Shown piece by piece: positions 6,314 through 10,232 of a stretch of DNA of 10,232 nt; position 1 is the first letter of the stretch; every line of letters starts with the position of its first letter. The stretch covers positions 1-10,232 of the forward strand of contig JAPPDO010000372.1 of the NCBI GenBank assembly GCA_028821635.1. The letters are read 5' to 3'. The notes under the pieces were generated by a model. That model was not told the origin of the DNA and did no database searches. It was given only the letters and a program-made list of their open reading frames with translations. The translations under genes were made by a program, and so were the position numbers. Source of the stretch: Ekhidna sp. GTDB lineage: Bacteria > Bacteroidota > Bacteroidia > Cytophagales > Cyclobacteriaceae.

Positions 6314-6817
6314 ATGGTATTAGTACTAAATCAGGATTATTCATTACTTACTGTTTGCACCGTGCAGAGAGCCTTTCTTTTAATATTTCTTAAAAAAGCT
6401 GATTTAATAGAATCCATTAAACAGAAGCGTTTAAGGTCTATATCCGAATCTTTCCCTTTCCCGTCCGTGGTAAGAGTAAAGCAATACGTAAACATTCCAT
6501 ACAAAGAAGTTGTGATGAGTCGCCAGAACATTTTTAAAAGAGATGACAGTAAGTGCCAATATTGCGGGACATCAAAAGATCTCACTTTAGACCACATTGT
6601 GCCAAGATCAAAAGGAGGAAAGTCTACATGGACAAACCTCGTTACAGCGTGTAAAAGATGTAATTCAATAAAAGGGGACTTCACTTTAGAAAAAGCAGGA
6701 ATGAAACTAAAAAAGAAACCGATGAAGCCTTCCTATCTTTCATTTCTCCGAATGAGTCACACCCCATATCAAGAAGAGTGGATTCCGTATTTAGATGCTA
6801 AAAAAACGATGGCTTAG
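6314..6817 (+). CDS. HNH endonuclease family protein
   Basis: This 167-residue protein has a central HNH (McrA-like) nuclease domain at about residues 70-121. The CQYCG knuckle (C81, C84) and the C113/C116 pair should bind structural zinc. LTLDHIVPRSKGGKSTWTNL supplies D93, the catalytic H94 and N108, ending in ACKRCNSIKG. The N-terminal part (VLVLNQDYSLLTVCTVQRAF) is the conserved leader seen in small stand-alone HNH proteins of Bacteroidota and Cyanobacteria, so this is probably a resident gene rather than a homing enzyme. It is coupled to smpB with a 2-bp gap, and no methyltransferase, intron or intein is nearby. Its substrate and role are unknown. All metal and catalytic residues appear present. 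Confidence 0.88.
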   Translation: MVLVLNQDYSLLTVCTVQRAFLLIFLKKADLIESIKQKRLRSISESFPFPSVVRVKQYVNIPYKEVVMSRQNIFKRDDSKCQYCGTSKDLTLDHIVPRSKGGKSTWTNLVTACKRCNSIKGDFTLEKAGMKLKKKPMKPSYLSFLRMSHTPYQEEWIPYLDAKKTMA

Positions 6818-6818
6818 T

Positions 6819-6850
6819 AAAAAAATCTAACAAAACCCGTAGTTTTTTTT
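6819..6850. terminator. Weak bidirectional terminator between HNH and exbD genes
   Basis: Seven A (6819-6825) and CTA (6827-6829) face TAG (6840-6842) and eight T (6843-6850), with one T-T mismatch and a 10-base loop. The convergent genes end within 2 and 6 bases of it. A stem followed by a T-run on either strand suits shared termination, but the stem is short and nearly all A-T. Confidence 0.35.
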
Positions 6851-6855
6851 GCTTT

Positions 6856-7317
6856 CTAATCTTTCAAAGACTTCAGCGATTTATAGAGAAGTTTTCTGGC
6901 GTTAGACTTTCTGAGGGTCTGCTCCACATCGGAAACAATCCCCATTTTAACATCTGAATCAATATTTAGTGCCATAGTTATTCGATCCCTTTCAGCCTCT
7001 GAGAGTTTATCCTTTTCCTGATTTACGAAGAGTGTCAACTCGTCCGGCTCTACAAAAACATCATTCGTCTGAATCCTTGGTTCTTCACCATAAGTACCAA
7101 TATTTGTTGGTTCACCAATATAAATGTGGCTAACCAAAGACTTTTTCTGAATCTTACTCAGTTGCTCTGCTTTTGGTAAAATTTGCTTGACTAAAATCTC
7201 CTGCTCTCTCATTACGGTTGTAACCATAAAAAAGAATAGCAACATGAATATAATATCCGGCAATGCCGCTGTGGGAATGTCCTGGGATGCTTTGGAGTTT
7301 TTCTTAAACTTTGACAT
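6856..7317 (-). CDS. exbD: ExbD/TolR-family energy-transducing protein (153 aa)
   Basis: ExbD is the single-pass partner of ExbB/TolQ. Its transmembrane aspartate takes part in proton flow, and its periplasmic domain links to TonB or TolA. Here a short cytoplasmic head (residues 1-17) precedes LPDIIFMLLFFFMVTTV (19-35), with D21 in the conserved position. The periplasmic part is rich in charged residues, includes FVEPDELTLFVN, and ends SNARKLLYKSLKSLKD. It is the last gene of the operon, 8 bp after the longer exbD. A second exbD copy beside an exbB is common in Bacteroidota; whether they form mixed dimers cannot be told. Confidence 0.85.
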   Translation of the reverse strand: MSKFKKNSKASQDIPTAALPDIIFMLLFFFMVTTVMREQEILVKQILPKAEQLSKIQKKSLVSHIYIGEPTNIGTYGEEPRIQTNDVFVEPDELTLFVNQEKDKLSEAERDRITMALNIDSDVKMGIVSDVEQTLRKSNARKLLYKSLKSLKD

Positions 7318-7325
7318 GGTCGTAT

Positions 7326-7946
7326 TTATTTATCCGGTTCAGCAATTGAAATAGCCTTCGGAATACCCGATCTTGCCTGCTTGTAAGCCCTTCGCTGTAA
7401 ATCATCGCTTTGATCTAACTGCAAAAACTCTTCTGCGCTAATGCCTACTCTCTCAGCATAAATTTCATTATATGCTGCGTGAAGTGCATCTAAGACTTCT
7501 ATATATAGCTCATAACTCGTGCCTCTATTTGCCTTAAACGATACAATTGCATCACCGGGGCTGTCAGAAGAAGCCGGATCCTGTTTTGCTTGCGATTTCA
7601 AAGAAGCCGGCAGGCTATTATACAGATCAACGGTTTCTTCGGAGGAGATTTTTCCAAAGTTCAGGATATGATCCTTAACCATTTGTTTAAGCTCACTGGT
7701 CGGCTCGTTAAACGGCTCATTTTCTACAAGCAGTTGATCATTTGAATTGGCAAGGATTTTAAATATGTTTCGTTCCTGAAGCTTGATTTCAATTTCTTCT
7801 TCAGGCGGCGGCGGCAACTGCATCAATATTCCTTTATCATTGGCAATTGTAGTTGTAACTAGAAAGAAAATGAGCAGAAGAAATGCAATATCAGCCATTG
7901 AGCCGGAGTTTACCTCCGGAATCCCTCTATCTTTATTTCTTGCCAT
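7326..7946 (-). CDS. exbD: ExbD/TolR-family energy-transducing protein, long form (206 aa)
   Basis: This is the first of two ExbD-type subunits. After a basic head, SMADIAFLLLIFFLVTTTI (residues 16-34) is the membrane helix, with the proton-carrying D19. A proline-rich, acidic stretch (LPPPPEEEIEI, 44-54) leads into the periplasm. At 206 residues it is longer than E. coli ExbD (about 141). The extra length includes a Ser/Pro/Asp-rich segment (about 120-133, KQDPASSDSPGDA) and a helical C-terminal region (about 150-195). The ATG overlaps the previous stop by 1 bp (TAATG), so translation is coupled. It probably works with the ExbB-like channel encoded upstream; TonB versus another partner is unresolved. 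Confidence 0.87.
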   Translation of the reverse strand: MARNKDRGIPEVNSGSMADIAFLLLIFFLVTTTIANDKGILMQLPPPPEEEIEIKLQERNIFKILANSNDQLLVENEPFNEPTSELKQMVKDHILNFGKISSEETVDLYNSLPASLKSQAKQDPASSDSPGDAIVSFKANRGTSYELYIEVLDALHAAYNEIYAERVGISAEEFLQLDQSDDLQRRAYKQARSGIPKAISIAEPDK

Positions 7947-8251
7947 TATTTGAATGCTTTTCTAATCTCTGTGTATACAATCCCTAAGATAGCGGTGATA
8001 GCCAAAATGTAAAAAGTAATAATTCCGGCTCCCACCAATTTTACGGTACGTTCTGAATAATCCCCTTCAGCTTCTCCACTTGAAGTCAGGTAAGCAATGA
8101 AGAATGCTATCAACAAAGCACCTATGCCCGCTACCATCTTTCTCAGAGATTTAATATCTCCAAAAGCCTTTATCAATGGCATAAAGATAGCTACGATAAT
8201 ACAAAGACCTGTCAATACGTATGCTAGAAATAATCCTATGTCTACCATCAT
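7946..8251 (-). CDS. Small three-helix membrane protein in the exb operon
   Basis: This 101-residue inner-membrane protein has no name I can give. Predicted membrane helices lie at about residues 4-27 (IGLFLAYVLTGLCIIVAIF), 39-59 (VAGIGALLIAFFIAYL) and 70-92 (VGAGIITFYILAITAILG). An acidic loop (SSGEAEGDYSE) lies between the second and third. It sits between the ExbB-like channel gene and exbD, with a 16-bp gap before and a 1-bp overlap after, so it is probably an accessory subunit of the same complex. The frame can be opened one codon earlier at a TTG (8254), but the ATG at 8251 is more likely, and another ATG follows at 8248. No catalytic motif is seen. Confidence 0.75.
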   Translation of the reverse strand: MMVDIGLFLAYVLTGLCIIVAIFMPLIKAFGDIKSLRKMVAGIGALLIAFFIAYLTSSGEAEGDYSERTVKLVGAGIITFYILAITAILGIVYTEIRKAFK

Positions 8252-8267
8252 CAATCTTTTTAATTAA

Positions 8268-9092
8268 TTACTTAGACAGGTTATGCTTAACCAAAATATC
8301 TACCAGTGAAATAGAAGCATCTTCCATGCTGTTTACAATCGAATCTACTTTGGAAACTAAATAATTGTAGAATAATTGTAAAATAACGGCAACGATCAAG
8401 CCGGCCACCGTTGTTAAAAGTGCTACTTTGATACCGCTTGCTACCAGTGCCGGTGACACGTCTCCTGCTTCTGCGATTGCATCAAATGCCGCAATCATAC
8501 CTATTACAGTGCCCATGAAACCTAACATTGGAGCCAATGCAATAAATAGCGAAATCCAGATCATTCCCCTTTCCAGTTTACCCATCTCAACGGATCCGTA
8601 AGAAATAATTGATTTCTCTACCATTTCTATCCCTTCGGACATTCTCATCAGCCCCTGAACAAAAATAGAAGCTACAGGCCCTCTTGTATTTCTACAAACT
8701 TCTTTGGCCGCATCTGCGCCTCCGGAACCCATGGCCTTTTCTACGCCGTCAAGCAATTTTTTTGTATTCGTCGAAGCCATGTTGAGATGTATGATTCTTT
8801 CAATTGCAATGGCCAATCCAAGAATCAAACAAAGAAGCGGGAATGTCATAAATGTAGCATCCCCATCTATAAAGTATTGTTTCACTACCTGATGGAAACT
8901 TTTTGAATCTGAAGATTCCTCAGCGAGAAAGACTTTATCAATCGGTTCTTCCGTAACTGCCTCCTCTTCGGCAACAGTATCAATAACGGTAGATTCTGTG
9001 GCGAGTGAATCGGAGTCAACAAACGTGTCTTGCACAGAAGCATGAAGAACGATCACACTTGCCAGCATAAAAAGAGTCAATAACTTTTTCAT
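8268..9092 (-). CDS. exbB: MotA/TolQ/ExbB-family proton channel
   Basis: This 274-residue protein should form the multimeric proton channel that, with ExbD, uses the proton motive force to energise TonB-type transport across the outer membrane. Residues 1-20 look like a signal peptide (KKLLTLFMLASVIVLHAS), followed by a very acidic periplasmic stretch (about 22-60, many Glu/Asp). Membrane helices lie at about 80-99 (FPLLCLILGLAIAIE), 177-205 and 215-240. APMLGFMGTVIGMIAAF (187-203) and ASGIKVALLTTVAGLIVAV (218-236) are the family's pore signatures. The long cytoplasmic loop (100-175) is typical of ExbB/TolQ. It is the first gene of a four-gene operon. The N-terminal extension fits ExbB-like forms; assignment to ExbB rather than TolQ rests on the two exbD genes that follow. 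Confidence 0.88.
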   Translation of the reverse strand: MKKLLTLFMLASVIVLHASVQDTFVDSDSLATESTVIDTVAEEEAVTEEPIDKVFLAEESSDSKSFHQVVKQYFIDGDATFMTFPLLCLILGLAIAIERIIHLNMASTNTKKLLDGVEKAMGSGGADAAKEVCRNTRGPVASIFVQGLMRMSEGIEMVEKSIISYGSVEMGKLERGMIWISLFIALAPMLGFMGTVIGMIAAFDAIAEAGDVSPALVASGIKVALLTTVAGLIVAVILQLFYNYLVSKVDSIVNSMEDASISLVDILVKHNLSK

Positions 9093-9228
9093 AGTTTGAT
9101 TTCGTAAGTTATTCGGTTTGATTTAAATATTTGATGTTTAATAAAATTCAAATTTGCAAATAGCTGCTCTAAAAAGCTACTGTTTGTAAAAAAATCTTTT
9201 TGAAATTTTCAAAATAACAAAAAAACAG

Positions 9229-9316
9229 CAGAGAGAGAGGGATTCGAACCCTCGATATCCTTTGGGGATATACACACTTTCCAGGCGTGCGCCTTCAACC
9301 ACTCGGCCACCTCTCT
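9229..9316 (-). tRNA. tRNA-Ser (anticodon GGA)
   Basis: Read on the minus strand the 88 bases fold as a class II tRNA. The acceptor arms AGAGAGG and TCTCTCT pair (last pair G-T), followed by discriminator G73 as in serine tRNAs. Other elements are the TGGCCGAGTGG start of the D-arm, the anticodon loop CTGGAAA with GGA (plus-strand TCC, 9280-9282), a long variable arm (ATATCCCCAAAGGATAT), and the T-arm GAGGG-TTCGAAT-CCCTC. CCA is not encoded. GGA reads the serine codons UCC and UCU. Confidence 0.96.
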
Positions 9317-9335
9317 GTATGTTGAACATCAATTT

Positions 9336-9343
9336 CAAATATA
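9336..9343 (-). promoter_or_regulatory. Candidate -7 box for tRNA-Ser
   Basis: On the minus strand TATATTTG matches TAnnTTTG exactly and lies 19 bases before the tRNA 5' end. A second match, TATTTTTG, lies further upstream. The -33 spacing to the nearest TTTG (15 bases) is short. Confidence 0.4.
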
Positions 9344-9726
9344 CTACAAATAAATCATCAAAAATACCTTTATGCAAATTTTAAGCTCCAAGAGTTTTGA
9401 TTAAAGGCTCCATTACTTCCACTCTTCTGTAGTAAATAGAAAAAATAAATGCTAGAGCAGAAATATGTATCACCCGACTTTAATTGACGGCCATTGTTCC
9501 TAACTTTTGCTTAATAAGTAAAATCTATCTCTGTAAGAAGTGCACTTCCGAAGAGTTCCTCTCGCAACTCCTGAACATTCATCGCACGGACTGTCGCTAA
9601 GACGTATGCTACGCAGACAGCCATTTTTAAAGGTGTAGCCACCCCTACTCAGACGATCCCAGCCGGATCATAAACACACTTGCTATGTAAAATTTATAAG
9701 ATGACTCCTCAGACTCTTTATTTTTA
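9344..9726. other. Intergenic stretch with a GC-richer block
   Basis: The left part (9344-9530) is AT-rich with no gene. Bases 9535-9665 are clearly richer in GC and contain an imperfect hairpin around CTGTC (9593-9597) and GACAG (about 9617-9621), followed by CCATTTTT. On the minus strand a 45-codon frame without a strong ribosome binding site, including an ATG-started 38-residue reading (MAVCVAYVL, then RAMNVQELREELF), ends in a TAA near 9512. I recognise no family; it could be a dispersed repeat or a decayed gene. Confidence 0.4.
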
Positions 9727-10232
9727 CTACCTTTTTATCACGACCCTTCCGGTGTGCTTCCGCCCGCTGTTTGTTTCAACGATTACCAAGAAGATACCCT
9801 CACTCAGGTCTGAAATATCGTACCTTCCGTCTTCTGATGCGGGATAGTGTCTGATTTTCCTACCCGCCATGCTGACGAGACTAACCCCGCTCAAAGACTT
9901 GGAAACGCCTGTGAGTGTGAAATGACCGGAAGCCGGGTTGGGATAAATGGAGAAGTCCTCCGCTTCCTGAGTTCCTAGCACGGCCTCCCCTATCGTAATT
10001 TCAAAACTGTCGGAAATGGAGCCGCCATTACCGTCGCTAACAGTCACTTTTACGCTCAATATACCCTCATTCCCTGCTTGCGGGGTGCCTGAGAAGGTGC
10101 GAGTACGTCCATCAAAGCTCAGCCAGCCGGGCAGGGGTGAGCCGTCGCCCTGTGCGGCGGTGTAGGTCAGTGCGTCGCCGTCGGCATCGTTGAAGGTGTT
10201 TTCAGGGAAGGTGTAACGAAAGGCGGTTCCCA
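9727..10232 (-). CDS. C-terminus of a secreted repeat protein with T9SS sorting domain (partial)
   Basis: The frame is open through the right edge of the window, so the N-terminus is missing. The visible 168 residues hold a dystroglycan-type cadherin-like/putative Ig repeat at residues 1-82, with YTFPENTFNDADGDALTYTA, then GWLSFDGRTRTFSGTP and VKVTVSDGNGGS. A short linker is followed by a C-terminal type A sorting domain of about 80 residues. It begins with FSIYPNPASGHFTLTG, contains DISDLSEGIFLV, and ends GRVVIKR. Such proteins cross the outer membrane by type IX secretion, and the domain is usually removed or attached to the cell surface. The likely role is adhesion or a surface-anchored enzyme; the missing part would decide. 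The first 170 coding bases seen are much richer in GC than the rest. Confidence 0.88.
   Translation of the reverse strand, partial: GTAFRYTFPENTFNDADGDALTYTAAQGDGSPLPGWLSFDGRTRTFSGTPQAGNEGILSVKVTVSDGNGGSISDSFEITIGEAVLGTQEAEDFSIYPNPASGHFTLTGVSKSLSGVSLVSMAGRKIRHYPASEDGRYDISDLSEGIFLVIVETNSGRKHTGRVVIKR

Noticed and set aside
6337..6684. Minus-strand open frame of 115 codons
   Set aside because: It is antisense to the HNH nuclease gene, whose zinc and catalytic motifs are unambiguous.
9230..9240. AG dinucleotide run (GAGAGAGAGG) as a microsatellite
   Set aside because: It is explained by the acceptor and T-stem arms of the tRNA-Ser gene.
9177..9377. Minus-strand open frame of 66 codons
   Set aside because: It runs through the whole tRNA-Ser gene in the same orientation, and its central residues are just the translation of the tRNA; not a protein gene.
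1..10232. CRISPR array or restriction-modification system
   Set aside because: There are no regularly spaced direct repeats and no methyltransferase or Cas motifs; the HNH gene stands alone beside smpB.

Overview
The window looks like a chromosomal segment of a Bacteroidota bacterium. The reasons are a C-terminal type IX secretion (Por) sorting domain at the right edge, several -7 boxes of the Bacteroidota form TAnnTTTG (51-58, 3796-3803, 4122-4129, 9336-9343), weak or absent Shine-Dalgarno sequences, and an exbB/exbD cluster with two exbD genes and a small membrane gene. No closer taxonomic call is justified from the sequence alone.

Layout, left to right. 1-415 has no convincing gene, but carries a promoter-like element firing off the left edge. 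416-895 (+) encodes a small exported protein, possibly a lipoprotein. It converges on gcvP (892-3771, -), the P-protein of the glycine cleavage system, and the two stop codons share TTAA. 3772-5849 is a strongly AT-rich block, visibly poorer in GC than the housekeeping genes on either side. It holds a two-gene operon (4172-5055, +) that reads as a toxin-antitoxin-like pair: an all-helical 154-residue protein followed by a RelE/HigB-like 138-residue protein. The operon is bracketed by integron-attC-like recombination-site motifs. To its right lies a truncated, frameshifted remnant of a Panacea-domain (DUF4065, SocA-like) gene on the minus strand. A 13-bp perfect inverted repeat (3887-3899 / 5583-5595) encloses most of the block. 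smpB (5850-6311, +) and an HNH nuclease gene (6314-6817, +) follow, 2 bp apart.

On the minus strand, 9092 down to 6856 is one compact operon transcribed in the order MotA/TolQ/ExbB-type proton channel, small three-helix membrane protein, ExbD (206 aa), ExbD (153 aa). Spacings are 16, -1 and 8 bp. Together these should make an inner-membrane, proton-motive-force-driven energy transducer, probably for TonB-dependent transport, although no tonB lies in the window. A tRNA-Ser(GGA) gene (9229-9316, -) sits upstream of this operon. The right edge holds the C-terminus of a large secreted protein (9727-10232, -, cut by the window) with a cadherin-like/Ig repeat and a T9SS sorting domain. The outer 170 bases of that gene are unusually GC-rich.

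The most interesting part is 3772-5849. It looks like a gene-cassette-style insertion carrying a TA-like pair whose putative antitoxin has no recognisable DNA-binding domain, beside the wreck of a second TA-related gene. No integrase or transposase is present, so the mobility model is an inference.
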